This document shows positions 55,396 through 64,000 of a stretch of 64,000 nucleotides of DNA, piece after piece. The notes below the pieces were generated by a model, which saw only the letters and a list, made by a program, of their open reading frames with translations, searched no databases and was not told where the DNA came from. A program made the translations under genes and the position numbers. Source of the DNA: Tannerella forsythia (GTDB taxonomy: Bacteria; Bacteroidota; Bacteroidia; Bacteroidales; Tannerellaceae); assembly GCF_003860135.1 (NCBI RefSeq), contig NZ_RQYN01000003.1, positions 61,208 to 125,207 of the forward strand. The letters are read 5' to 3'. The first letter of the stretch is position 1; each line of letters opens with the position of its first letter.

Positions 55396-57624
55396 ATGAA
55401 GTCGTTTTTGAGCAACATATTGTTTCTGCTTTTGCTAACGGTGCCTTCGGGCACCGTTTTTGCAGAAGGCGAAGAACTTGAGTTAGGCCGATATACGGTT
55501 AAGGGTACGGTAGCAGACGAAAACGGCGAGCCGTTACCCGGAGCGTCTGTATGGGTCGTAGGCGCTACGATTGGCGCCGGGACCAACGCGAACGGAGAGT
55601 TCGCCATCCGTTTAAATGAAGGACGCGAATATACGCTCCGCGTATCATTTACCGGGTATATTCCCGAAGAGGTAAAGGTAAACCGGCAAACGGGAGCACA
55701 ACCTTTGCACATTGTCTTGAAACCGGCACAAAACGAACTGAACGAAATCGTCGTTACGGGTGCACGGATCGCAAGACCGCTTAAAGAAGTGCCGATATTA
55801 ACGCGTGTTATCTCGCAGAAAGATATTCAGGCGCTCAACCCGATGAGTATCGAAACGCTTTTACAATACGAATTGCCGGGGTTACAGATCACCTACAACA
55901 GCATGAGCCGGATGCCGCAGATCAAGTATCAGGGCGTGGACGGCGAATATATGCTGTTCCTGATCGATGGCGAGCGGGTCAGTGGTGAAGGAGCGGACCA
56001 TAACGTCGATTTCACCCGCTTCAATGTCGACGAGATCGAACGGATCGAATTTATCCGTGGATCGCAGTCGACCGTTTACGGTTCGAATGCGCTGGGCGGC
56101 GTAATCAATATCATCACCAAGAAAGCCAATCGTCCGTTTACGGGGAACATCCATGCCCGCTATGCCGGAACGAACGGACAAAAATATACCATCTCGGCCG
56201 GAACAAAGAAAGACCGCTTTTCTTCGCTCACCAGCGTCACTTTCCGTACGAGAGATACGTACTCGGTGGGGGATAAAAACGGTAAAACATTAAAAATATA
56301 CAACCCCGACGGTACGGTAAAAGACAGCACGCTCCGAGCCGGATCAACAACGATTTACGGATATAAGGTCTGGGATGCCTCGCAAAAGTTCGGCTATGCT
56401 TTTACCGACAAGCTCAGTGTGGATTTACGCGGATCATTCTATCATAACGCTCGTGATATTCGAGAGGGCGGAAAATATCAGGACTTTTTTATCGACTATG
56501 CGCTGAATGCAAAAATGAACTACGTATTCAGAGAAGATCGCCGGCTGATTGTATCTTATAACTACGACAATTATAAAAAGGATAAAGACTTTTTTCAGGC
56601 GAAATTCAGGCGAACCGATTATCGCAACCGTACACAAATGCTGCGTGCCGACTATTCGGGTACGTACGGCGACCATACGGTAAGCGTCGGCACCGAAATA
56701 TTTTTTGAACATTTGAAGCATTACATGTTGAAAGACAGTGCTCATGCCACAAACGAGAACTATTCTCTCTACATGCAGGAAGACTGGAAACCGCTTCCCT
56801 CCCTTAACGTGATCGTGGGAGTGCGTAGCGACTATCATCGCAAATATCACTGGCACGTAACGCCGAAACTTTCGGCCATGTATCGTCCGGCCGAAACGGT
56901 TACAATCCGTGCCGGCTACTCGCAAGGGTTCCGTTCTCCGTCGCTGAAAGAGTTATATCAGGAATACGATATGGGAGGACAGGGGTTCCTGATGCTGTAC
57001 GGCAATCCGGATTTGAAACCTGAGACGAGTCACCAGTTTTCGTTCTCAGCCGAATACACTCAAGGAGGATTCAATGCTTCCGTATCGACTTCACACAATC
57101 GCTTTCATAATAAGATTACGTATAAAGAAAAAAATGCCGCCGAATGGCAATATACCAATGCCGAACATGCCCGAACGACCAGTGTAGAAGCCATCGTGCA
57201 AATGCGAATGGATTTCGGATTAACGATGACCGGATCATACGCTTACGTGAACGATTATGAGCAGGTAAGCGGACGAAACACCTCGTCTGTCCGTCCCCAC
57301 AGCGTAACGTTCAATGCCGTATATTCCCGCAAATTCGGCAAAATCGGTATGAATGTTGCACTCAACGGTCAGTGGGCTTCACAGCTGAGTACGTACCGAT
57401 TCCTGAAAGACGGTACTCATCGGTCCGTCACCTACGACGCACGTACCTTGTGCAGTTTAAATACGGGGGTAACGATGCCTAAGGGAGTCTCGGTCAACGT
57501 GGGAGTCGACAATTTATTCAATTATCAAGACAAGGCCGCGGACAGTTCGCTGCAATTGCCGCAGAAGGGTATCAGCCTGATCGGTACGGTAAACATCAAC
57601 CTTGCCGATATGTTCGGATTATAA
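55396..57624 (+). CDS. hmuR: TonB-dependent haem receptor HmuR
   Basis: 742 residues. Signal peptide to about FAEG; a carboxypeptidase-regulatory-like (SusC-type) N-terminal domain (YTVKGTVADENGEPLPGASV) at ~30-110; plug domain ~120-235 (VPILTRVISQKDI ... VYGSNALGGVINIITKKA); and a 22-strand-type barrel to the end. Haem-receptor landmarks are FRSPSLKELYQEY and YGNPDLKPETS (the FRAP/NPDL region). It transports haem across the outer membrane with TonB energy. Followed by hmuS after 27 bases. Confidence 0.92.
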   Translation: MKSFLSNILFLLLLTVPSGTVFAEGEELELGRYTVKGTVADENGEPLPGASVWVVGATIGAGTNANGEFAIRLNEGREYTLRVSFTGYIPEEVKVNRQTGAQPLHIVLKPAQNELNEIVVTGARIARPLKEVPILTRVISQKDIQALNPMSIETLLQYELPGLQITYNSMSRMPQIKYQGVDGEYMLFLIDGERVSGEGADHNVDFTRFNVDEIERIEFIRGSQSTVYGSNALGGVINIITKKANRPFTGNIHARYAGTNGQKYTISAGTKKDRFSSLTSVTFRTRDTYSVGDKNGKTLKIYNPDGTVKDSTLRAGSTTIYGYKVWDASQKFGYAFTDKLSVDLRGSFYHNARDIREGGKYQDFFIDYALNAKMNYVFREDRRLIVSYNYDNYKKDKDFFQAKFRRTDYRNRTQMLRADYSGTYGDHTVSVGTEIFFEHLKHYMLKDSAHATNENYSLYMQEDWKPLPSLNVIVGVRSDYHRKYHWHVTPKLSAMYRPAETVTIRAGYSQGFRSPSLKELYQEYDMGGQGFLMLYGNPDLKPETSHQFSFSAEYTQGGFNASVSTSHNRFHNKITYKEKNAAEWQYTNAEHARTTSVEAIVQMRMDFGLTMTGSYAYVNDYEQVSGRNTSSVRPHSVTFNAVYSRKFGKIGMNVALNGQWASQLSTYRFLKDGTHRSVTYDARTLCSLNTGVTMPKGVSVNVGVDNLFNYQDKAADSSLQLPQKGISLIGTVNINLADMFGL

Positions 57625-57651
57625 ACCATTAACTAAAATAACATAGACAGC

Positions 57652-60600
57652 ATGAAAAAGAAATTGTTACTTATCGTTGGTGCCGCTGTGGTTGCACTGG
57701 CCGTCCTGCTCTTCGTATGGAGCAGATGGTTCTCTGCCACCAAAGTGGCTTTTGTCAATTATCAGATCATTACCTTGGGCGAGATTCACAAGGCCAATGA
57801 CAATTCGTTTATTAAAATCGCAACGGTCGATACCGAAGAGCTGGATCGGCTCAAAGGGTATGACATGGTCTTTATCAATGCGATGGGGCTTCGTATCACC
57901 GAAGAACAGCGGGCACAGATTCAGAAGGCGGCAGACGAAGGACTGCCGATCCTGTCGACAGCTGTGACCAACCCGGCTAACAAAATCATCTCCATCGATT
58001 CGCTTCAGGCCGACACCCTGAAACAGTACCTGAGCAATGGCGGACGACGCAATTACCGGAGCGTGCTGAATTACGTGCGTAAATACATCGACGGCAAAAA
58101 GATTTCGATCCATGAGCCGGAAGCTGTCGTAGAGCGCGCCAATGACATGCTCTACCATGCCGTTCCGGGTAAGCCGGACGAAGAGGAGCTCGGTTTCAAT
58201 TCGATTGCCGACTATCACGCGTTCCTCCAAAAGCACGGGCTGCTGAAAGAAGGAGCGCCGCGTATCATCGTCACCGGCCCGATGGGACAGCCCGCCGATT
58301 TGATCCGCCGGCTGGAAGAAACCGGCAACGTGGTCTATCCGGTGCGCAACATGAAGAACCTTGTCAACCACCATCACATCGACTCGGTACAACCTTCGGC
58401 CGTCATCAACATGGCGCACGGACGTATGGGCGACTATATCGTCGACTATCTGACCCGGCAGAACATTCCGCTGTTCTCTCCGCTCAATGCCAACCGCCTC
58501 GTGGAGAAATGGGAAGACGACAAGATGGGCATGAACGGCGGTTTCCTTTCGCAAAGCGTGGTTACCCCCGAAATCGACGGGGCGCTCCGTCCGTTCGTCG
58601 TTTTCGGGCATTACAAGGACGAGGAAGGGATGCATCATGCCTTCGCGATCCCCGAACGGCTCGAAACGTTCGTGGAAACGATTAATAACTACCTCAGCCT
58701 GCAACGCAAGCCGAACAGCGAGAAGCGCGTGGTGATCGTCTATTACAAGGGGCCGGGACAAAACGCCATGTCGGCCGGCGGCATGGAAGTAGCGCCTTCG
58801 CTCTACAACCTGCTGGTACGCATGAAACGCGAAGGCTACAAGGTCGAAGGGCTTCCCGGCTCATCGAAGGAGTTGGAACGCATGATACAAGCTCACGGAG
58901 CAGTGTTCGGCGCATACGCCGAAGGAGCGCTCGACGAGTTTATGAAAACCGGTCAACCGGAGTTGATCACGAAAGAAGATTACGAAAGTTGGGTGAAGAA
59001 AGTAATCCGTCCCGATAAATACGCGGAGGTCGTGGCTGCTTTCGGCGAGTTCCCCGGCACGTATATGGCCACAGAAGACGGTCGTCTGGGCGTAGCGCGC
59101 CTGCAATTAGGCAATGTCGTGTTGATGCCGCAAAACGCTGCCGGTCGTGGCGACGATAACTTCAAGGTCGTGCACGGAACGGATGCCGCCCCGCCCCACA
59201 CCTACATCGCTTCATATCTCTGGATGCAATTCGGATTCAAGGCCGACGCTCTCGTGCATTTCGGAACCCACGGAAGTCTGGAGTTTACGCCGAGAAAGCA
59301 GGTGGCGTTAAGCAGCAACGACTGGCCCGACCGACTCGTGGGCGCCGTGCCGCACTTCTACATTTACAGCATCGGCAACGTGGGAGAAGGCATGATTGCC
59401 AAACGCCGTTCATACGCCGGACTGCAATCGTACCTGACGCCTCCGTTTATGGAAAGCAGCGTGCGAGGCATCTACCGCGAACTCATGGAGCGCATCAAGA
59501 TTTACAACAATACGGTCGGAGCCTGCTCATGTGGCGGAGAACATGATCACGAGCATGCGAAGAAAGACACCCGCAACGAGGCCGATCTGCGCCGCGCGTC
59601 GCTGGCCGTGAAAGCGGCGACGGTGAAGCTGGGCATTCATCGTGAATTGGGTTTGGACAGCGTCATGACCGTTCCTTACTCCGAAGAAGACATCCTCCGC
59701 GTCGAGAATTTCGCCGAGGAGCTGGCGATGGAGAAAATAACGGGGCAGCTCTACACGATGGGAGTACCGTACGAAGACATGCGCATCACCAGCAGTGTCT
59801 ACGCCATGGCTACCGACCCGATCGCCTACAGCCTGCTCGCGCTCGATAAACTGCGCGGACGCGTTGAGAAAAAAACGGAGAAGCACCGCGCGTTGTTTAC
59901 GCAACATTACATGAATCCGGCACGTGAGCTGGTAACACGATTGTTGGCCAACCCCGCGCTGGCATCGGACGAACTGATCTGCCGCACGGCCGGCATCACC
60001 GCCGACGAACTGGCCAAAGCGCGCGAAGTAGAAGAGTCGCGGAAAGTGCCCGGAGGCATGATGGAGATGATGATGAGCATGAGGCGTGAGGCGCCGGCCG
60101 AAGCCAAAGTACATGCCGATGCTTCGGATATGAAAGGGAAGCCTCAAACAGCCTCCAAAGGTAGCCACGGCCAAATGCCCGAAGGCATGAAAGAAATGGC
60201 GAAAGCGCACGGTGAAATGCCGCAGGCGATGAAGGAAAAGATGGCTGCCAAAGGAACAGACAGCGCATCGGCTCACGGAAAAACCATGCCTGCGGGCATG
60301 GCCGCCATGATGGGCGGCGGCATGCCGAAGAAAAAAGAATACACGAAAGAGGAAATCAACTTCGCGCTGGCCGTCATGGAGGTAGAGCGTACCATCCGCA
60401 ATGTGGGACATTACAGAAAAGCCCTTCAGGAGAGTCCGGAGAAGGAACTGTATTCGATGATCAACGCCATGAACGGCGGATATACCCTTCCGTCGCCGGG
60501 AGGAGACCCGATCGTCAACCCGAACACGTTACCCACCGGACGCAACCTCTACGGCATCAACGCCGAAGCCACGCCGAGCGAGGCAGCCTGGGAAAAAGGC

Positions 60601-62037
60601 ATACAGATGGCGAATAACACGATCGAGCTGTACAAGCGTCGTCATAACGACAGCATCCCCCGTAAGGTGAGCTACACGCTGTGGAGCGGCGAGTTCATCG
60701 AGACGGAAGGAGCGACGATCGCGCAGGTATTGTATATGTTGGGCGTAGAACCCTTGCGCGACGCGTTCGGGCGGGTGACGGACTTGAGGCTCATCCCGTC
60801 CGAAGAACTGGGACGCCCGCGTATCGACGTGGTGGTGCAGACGAGCGGTCAGCTGAGAGACCTCGCCGCTTCGCGGCTCTTCCTGATCAACCGTGCCGTA
60901 GAAATGGCCGCGGCAGCCAAGGACGAACCCTTCGAGAATCAGGTGGCCGCCGGCGTAGTAGAAGCCGAGCGCACGCTGATCGAGAAAGGGCTTACGCCGA
61001 AAGACGCGCGTGAGATTTCGACCTTCCGCGTTTTCGGAGGCATGAACGGCGGCTACGGCACCGGCATTCAAGGCATGGTGATGAGCGGAGACCGCTGGGA
61101 AAGCGAAAAGGAAATCGCCGACACGTACCTGAACAACATGGGTGCTTATTACGGCAGCGAGAAGAACTGGGAGGCGTTCCGCCAATTCGCATTCGAGGCG
61201 GCGTTGACCCGTACCGATGCCGTTATCCAGCCGCGCCAAAGCAACACGTGGGGCGCGTTGAGCCTCGACCATGTGTACGAATTTATGGGCGGACTGAACT
61301 TGGCCGTGCGCAACGTCACCGGAAAAGATCCGGACGCTTACCTGAGCGACTACCGCAACCGGAACAATTTCCGCATGCAGGAAGTAAAAGAAGCCATCGG
61401 CGTAGAGAGCCGGACGACGATCTTCAACCCGGCCTACATCAAAGAAAAGATGAAAGGCGAGGCCGGCGGAGCGGGAGCGTTCGCGGAGATCATACAGAAC
61501 ACCTACGGATGGAACGTGATGAAACCGGCGGCCATCGACAAGGAAATGTGGGACGAAATATATAATGTATACGTCAAGGATAAATTCGAGCTGGGCGTAC
61601 AGGAATATTTCGAGACCCAAAACCCGGCGGCGCTCGAAGAGATTACGGCCGTCATGATGGAGACGATCCGCAAGGGCATGTGGCAGGCCACCGAGCAACA
61701 GACGGCCGACATTGCCAAGCTGCATACCGATCTGGTGAACAAATACAAACCGTCGTGCTCCGGCTTTGTTTGCGACAATGCCAAGCTGCGCCAGTTCATC
61801 GCTTCGAAGACCGACGCGCAGTCGGCCGAGCAGTACACACAGCACATCAATCGGATACGTGAGGCCGCGGCTTCGGGCGACCGGAAGAGTATGGTGATGA
61901 AGAAGGAAGACGTTTCGTCCGGTGCGCAATCACAGACGAACGTACTGAACAATGCCGTCGTGGCGGCCGTCGTGGCGCTGGCCGTCGTGGTGTTGATCTG
62001 GCTGGTGCGTTATCGCCGTAAAAAGATGCGGGAATAA
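57652..62037 (+). CDS. hmuS: HmuS: membrane-anchored CobN/Mg-chelatase-like haem-processing protein
   Basis: 1461 residues. An N-terminal membrane helix (LLLIVGAAVVALAVLLFVWS) and a C-terminal helix (AVVAAVVALAVVVLIWLVRY) flank a CobN/BchH-like body, with FGTHGSLEFTPRKQVALSSNDWP and MGGLNLAVRNVTG as family motifs. HmuS has been described as an anaerobic haem-dechelating enzyme; earlier it was annotated as cobaltochelatase. Two low-complexity insertions are unusual: CSCGGEHDHEHAKK (~residues 624-637) and a Met/His/Lys-rich stretch (~804-895) with MMEMMMSM, HGQMPEGMKEM and MAAMMGGGMPKK. They could hold the released iron or another metal (inference). The periplasmic side is expected for the body. 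Confidence 0.88.
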   Translation: MKKKLLLIVGAAVVALAVLLFVWSRWFSATKVAFVNYQIITLGEIHKANDNSFIKIATVDTEELDRLKGYDMVFINAMGLRITEEQRAQIQKAADEGLPILSTAVTNPANKIISIDSLQADTLKQYLSNGGRRNYRSVLNYVRKYIDGKKISIHEPEAVVERANDMLYHAVPGKPDEEELGFNSIADYHAFLQKHGLLKEGAPRIIVTGPMGQPADLIRRLEETGNVVYPVRNMKNLVNHHHIDSVQPSAVINMAHGRMGDYIVDYLTRQNIPLFSPLNANRLVEKWEDDKMGMNGGFLSQSVVTPEIDGALRPFVVFGHYKDEEGMHHAFAIPERLETFVETINNYLSLQRKPNSEKRVVIVYYKGPGQNAMSAGGMEVAPSLYNLLVRMKREGYKVEGLPGSSKELERMIQAHGAVFGAYAEGALDEFMKTGQPELITKEDYESWVKKVIRPDKYAEVVAAFGEFPGTYMATEDGRLGVARLQLGNVVLMPQNAAGRGDDNFKVVHGTDAAPPHTYIASYLWMQFGFKADALVHFGTHGSLEFTPRKQVALSSNDWPDRLVGAVPHFYIYSIGNVGEGMIAKRRSYAGLQSYLTPPFMESSVRGIYRELMERIKIYNNTVGACSCGGEHDHEHAKKDTRNEADLRRASLAVKAATVKLGIHRELGLDSVMTVPYSEEDILRVENFAEELAMEKITGQLYTMGVPYEDMRITSSVYAMATDPIAYSLLALDKLRGRVEKKTEKHRALFTQHYMNPARELVTRLLANPALASDELICRTAGITADELAKAREVEESRKVPGGMMEMMMSMRREAPAEAKVHADASDMKGKPQTASKGSHGQMPEGMKEMAKAHGEMPQAMKEKMAAKGTDSASAHGKTMPAGMAAMMGGGMPKKKEYTKEEINFALAVMEVERTIRNVGHYRKALQESPEKELYSMINAMNGGYTLPSPGGDPIVNPNTLPTGRNLYGINAEATPSEAAWEKGIQMANNTIELYKRRHNDSIPRKVSYTLWSGEFIETEGATIAQVLYMLGVEPLRDAFGRVTDLRLIPSEELGRPRIDVVVQTSGQLRDLAASRLFLINRAVEMAAAAKDEPFENQVAAGVVEAERTLIEKGLTPKDAREISTFRVFGGMNGGYGTGIQGMVMSGDRWESEKEIADTYLNNMGAYYGSEKNWEAFRQFAFEAALTRTDAVIQPRQSNTWGALSLDHVYEFMGGLNLAVRNVTGKDPDAYLSDYRNRNNFRMQEVKEAIGVESRTTIFNPAYIKEKMKGEAGGAGAFAEIIQNTYGWNVMKPAAIDKEMWDEIYNVYVKDKFELGVQEYFETQNPAALEEITAVMMETIRKGMWQATEQQTADIAKLHTDLVNKYKPSCSGFVCDNAKLRQFIASKTDAQSAEQYTQHINRIREAAASGDRKSMVMKKEDVSSGAQSQTNVLNNAVVAAVVALAVVVLIWLVRYRRKKMRE

Positions 62038-62039
62038 GC

Positions 62040-62744
62040 ATGGAGACAGTCGTAGTCGTCCTGATGATACTCGTTTGCTTCAACTTCATGTTGAAGCAAA
62101 CGTATCGTAAATGGTGGTCTGTGGCCGTGATTGCCGTCGTCTGTGCCTTATTTGTCGGGCTGATCTGGCCCTATGCCATCGAACAGTCGAAGACCCAGAT
62201 CGCCGACTGGCTGTCGAATCCCGTGCTCATGCTCGACACCTCCGTCGTGTTAAGCATCGAGGTCGTTCTTCAGATGGCTTTTTGCATGCTGGCCGCCCAT
62301 GTGATGACCACCGGCCGCATACGCAAACGCACCTTGTGGAGCTACAAAGCGCTGCGCTGGTTTCCGGGACTGCTGATTTTCCCGGTACTCTTCAGCGCGC
62401 TGGTCGCCCTCATTTTCTCGTTCCCGGGCGTGTCGTTCCCGCTCATCGCGTGGAGCATGGCCGCGGGAGTACTGATCTTGATTCCCGCCGGCACGTTTGC
62501 GCTGCAACGTCTGTTGCCCGAAAAAGAACTGAGGCTCGAACTGCTGTTTCTGGCCAACGCTCTGATCGCGGTGCTGGGCGTCATCACCACCGTCAACGGC
62601 CGCACGGCCGTGACGGGAAACACCGTAATCGACTGGGGCGCGCTGGCCGGATTAACCGCGCTCACCCTCGTCGGGCTCATCGCGGGCTTCTTCACAGCCC
62701 GTATCAAACAACATTATAAACTACGTAAAAACAAAGAAAAATGA
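62040..62744 (+). CDS. hmuT: HmuT-type membrane protein of the haem operon
   Basis: 234 residues with six or so membrane helices (WSVAVIAVVCALFVGLIWPY, LQMAFCMLAAHVMTTGRI, GLLIFPVLFSALVALIFSF, VLGVITTVNGRTAVTG). No catalytic motif. In the six-gene hmu locus of Porphyromonas relatives this position is called hmuT; its role is uncharacterised and it is not the periplasmic binding protein that carries the same name elsewhere. Its stop overlaps the next start by four bases (ATGA). Confidence 0.8.
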   Translation: METVVVVLMILVCFNFMLKQTYRKWWSVAVIAVVCALFVGLIWPYAIEQSKTQIADWLSNPVLMLDTSVVLSIEVVLQMAFCMLAAHVMTTGRIRKRTLWSYKALRWFPGLLIFPVLFSALVALIFSFPGVSFPLIAWSMAAGVLILIPAGTFALQRLLPEKELRLELLFLANALIAVLGVITTVNGRTAVTGNTVIDWGALAGLTALTLVGLIAGFFTARIKQHYKLRKNKEK

Positions 62745-63343
62745 ACTATATCTCCGATATTTTATACTGGATATCTACCGGGCTGCTCGTGCCCGTCATC
62801 GTGCTGCTGATCCTCCTCTTCATCCGTGCCTTGCTGCTGATCGGCGGCTTCTTCGGACAATACCTCGCCATTCGCAAGAACGAAGCGATCATCCGTCCCG
62901 AACTGGAAACATTAAGCAGCGACCGCCTCGACGATTTCGCCGAGCGGTTGCCCAAAGGAAACGCTTCGCTCGTAACGGTCTACATGCGCCGGCTGCTGGC
63001 CGTTAAGGACAGTCCCGCGCACGTGCAGCGCCTGCTCGCCGATTTCGAAATCGCGGCCGACAAAGACCTGACCGTCTCCAAAACCCTCGCCAAGTTAGGC
63101 CCCATGCTCGGACTCATGGGCACGCTCATCCCCATGGGACCCGCCCTCGTAGGACTCTCCACGGGCGACATCGCTTCGATGGCCTACAACATGCAGGTCG
63201 CCTTTGCCACCACCGTGGTCGGACTCTTCTCGAGCGCTATCGGGTTCATCACCCAGCAGGTGAAACAACGATGGTATCTGCAAGATATGACGAACCTCGA
63301 ATTCATCGCCGGACTGATCACCGAAAAACGCAACAAGTCATGA
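62741..63343 (+). CDS. hmuU: HmuU: MotA/TolQ/ExbB-type proton channel
   Basis: 200 residues. TM1 at ~8-38 (YWISTGLLVPVIVLLILLFI), then a cytoplasmic loop and two helices in the conserved block KTLAKLGPMLGLMGTLIPMGPALVGLSTGD ... MQVAFATTVVGLFSSAIGFI (quoted in part), the MotA/ExbB signature. It probably energises HmuS/HmuR or another step of haem uptake by proton flow. It overlaps both hmuT and hmuV by ATGA junctions, so the three are tightly coupled. Confidence 0.88.
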   Translation: MNYISDILYWISTGLLVPVIVLLILLFIRALLLIGGFFGQYLAIRKNEAIIRPELETLSSDRLDDFAERLPKGNASLVTVYMRRLLAVKDSPAHVQRLLADFEIAADKDLTVSKTLAKLGPMLGLMGTLIPMGPALVGLSTGDIASMAYNMQVAFATTVVGLFSSAIGFITQQVKQRWYLQDMTNLEFIAGLITEKRNKS

Positions 63344-63666
63344 AACGGAATCTGCTGAAGAAAGAAGACGACAACGACCCGATGAGCGTCGTAGGCAACC
63401 TCTTCGACGTCGCGATGGTCTTTGCCGTAGCGCTGATGGTCGCCCTCGTGGCACGCTTCAATATGACCGAGATGTTCTCGAAAGAAGACTTCACGATGGT
63501 CAAGAACCCCGGCACGGAGAAGATGGAGATCATCACCAAGAAAGGCGAGAAGATCGAGAAATATACGCCTTCGGAAGATAACCCGTCCGACAAAAGCTCG
63601 CGAGGCAAACGCGTCGGCACCGCCTACCAGCTCGAAAACGGCGAAATCATCTACGTCCCCGAATAG
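63340..63666 (+). CDS. hmuV: HmuV: DUF2149 membrane protein
   Basis: 108 residues from the ATG at 63340 (MKRNLLKKEDDNDPMSVVGN). One membrane helix (VVGNLFDVAMVFAVALMVAL, ~16-38) followed by a periplasmic tail rich in Lys/Glu and a closing GTAYQLENGEIIYVPE. The topology resembles ExbD/MotB partners, so it likely pairs with HmuU as the stator complex. Last gene of the operon. Confidence 0.85.
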   Translation: MKRNLLKKEDDNDPMSVVGNLFDVAMVFAVALMVALVARFNMTEMFSKEDFTMVKNPGTEKMEIITKKGEKIEKYTPSEDNPSDKSSRGKRVGTAYQLENGEIIYVPE

Positions 63667-63742
63667 CGAGGTTAATGAATTGTTATGCCCTGCGGGCGTT
63701 GAAATGTTGAGTTGTTGAGGCGTTGAGTTGTTTGCCGTGTAG

Positions 63743-63836
63743 GGGCGAACCTGTGTGTTCGCCCTTCGATGGCGTGGATATAAACATCCCCCCTTTCCCC
63801 CCTTCGAAGGGGGGAAGAGCGAAGCGAAGGGGGATG
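63743..63836. repeat. Two nested/adjacent palindromes in the terminal intergenic region
   Basis: GGGCGAAC-ctgtgt-GTTCGCCC at 63743-63764, then CATCCCCC...GGGGGATG (63785-63836) enclosing the perfect 22-bp palindrome TTCCCCCCTTCGAAGGGGGGAA at 63795-63816. Either could end the hmu transcript. The rest of 63667-64000 is low-complexity DNA (TTGAGTTGTTGAGGCGTTGAG; GTGAAAAGTGAAAAGTGAA) typical of Bacteroidales intergenic regions, with no gene. Confidence 0.8.
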
Positions 63837-64000
63837 TCATCCCTTCAAAGAGAGTGAATTTACGATGTTCAGAACGCAAATGAACACAAATGGTGCAAAT
63901 CAACGCAAATGAACGAAAAGTGAAAAGTGAAAAGTGAATAGTGAAAAGTAAAGCAAAGTAGTCAAAGGTAGTCAGAGTAGTAAAGAATAACCATTGACAA

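Noticed and set aside
60529..61929. 466-codon open frame antisense to hmuS
   Set aside because: Shadow of a GC-rich gene; no motif or promoter supports it.

Overview
The window is a piece of a Bacteroidales chromosome, most like Tannerella/Porphyromonas-type relatives. Supporting signs are a complete hmuYRSTUV-type haem locus, a large secreted protein with a C-terminal type IX secretion sorting domain, a NamZ-type exo-muramidase, a PiT transporter with a PhoU-like tail, a DUF4857/PepSY ABC cluster, and many promoters of the Bacteroidetes form (a TTG-type -33 element, 19-21 bp, then TAnnTTTG). The species call is inference; no database was searched.

Layout. 1-0.85 kb: 3' end of a biotin-carrying carboxylase/decarboxylase subunit. 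1.2-7.6 kb: a conserved hypothetical, namZ, an HD-domain protein, an LptD-like outer-membrane protein, ung. 7.7 kb: tRNA-Arg(CCG). 8-12.1 kb: leftward run rfbC-rfbB-recR-glycosyltransferase-acetyltransferase. 12.2 kb: tRNA-Cys(GCA). 12.4-19.7 kb: ABC-F ATPase, pncB, rny, zapA with a small coiled-coil partner, a winged-helix protein, nnr. 20-28.2 kb: a Ser/Arg-rich secreted protein, PiT transporter, a two-component system, a CPA2 antiporter. 28.4-33 kb: a two-gene unit of a degenerate RecQ-like protein and a tail-anchored coiled-coil protein. 33-36.2 kb: carB. 37-38.4 kb: an AT-rich pair, SIR2-like protein plus PH-domain membrane protein. 38.6-42.5 kb: five-gene ABC/DUF4857/PepSY operon. 42.7-45.4 kb: rplM-rpsI-rpsB-tsf. 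45.8-49.7 kb: giant T9SS cargo protein. 50-53.7 kb: nrdA-nrdB. 54.7-63.7 kb: hmuYRSTUV.

The most unusual feature is spread over the window. Five intergenic regions each carry a tandem array of 21-bp units (22 bp in one array). Each unit has its own short dyad symmetry. The five arrays share no primary sequence; what they share is the pitch (about two helical turns), the dyad and the intergenic location. They sit at about 2.02-2.23, 7.84-7.99, 36.50-36.84, 45.59-45.65 and 54.28-54.45 kb. They look like a class of independently amplified palindromic tandem repeats. I regard this as the best candidate for something undescribed here.

The second candidate is the 28.4-33 kb unit: a RecQ-type protein that keeps recognisable helicase landmarks but has a broken Walker A, no second helicase lobe and an N-terminal methyltransferase-like domain, overlapping the gene for a membrane-tethered coiled coil. 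The SIR2-like/PH-domain pair next to the largest array may be a small defence or stress module. Most of the remaining genes are ordinary housekeeping or known Bacteroidales functions.
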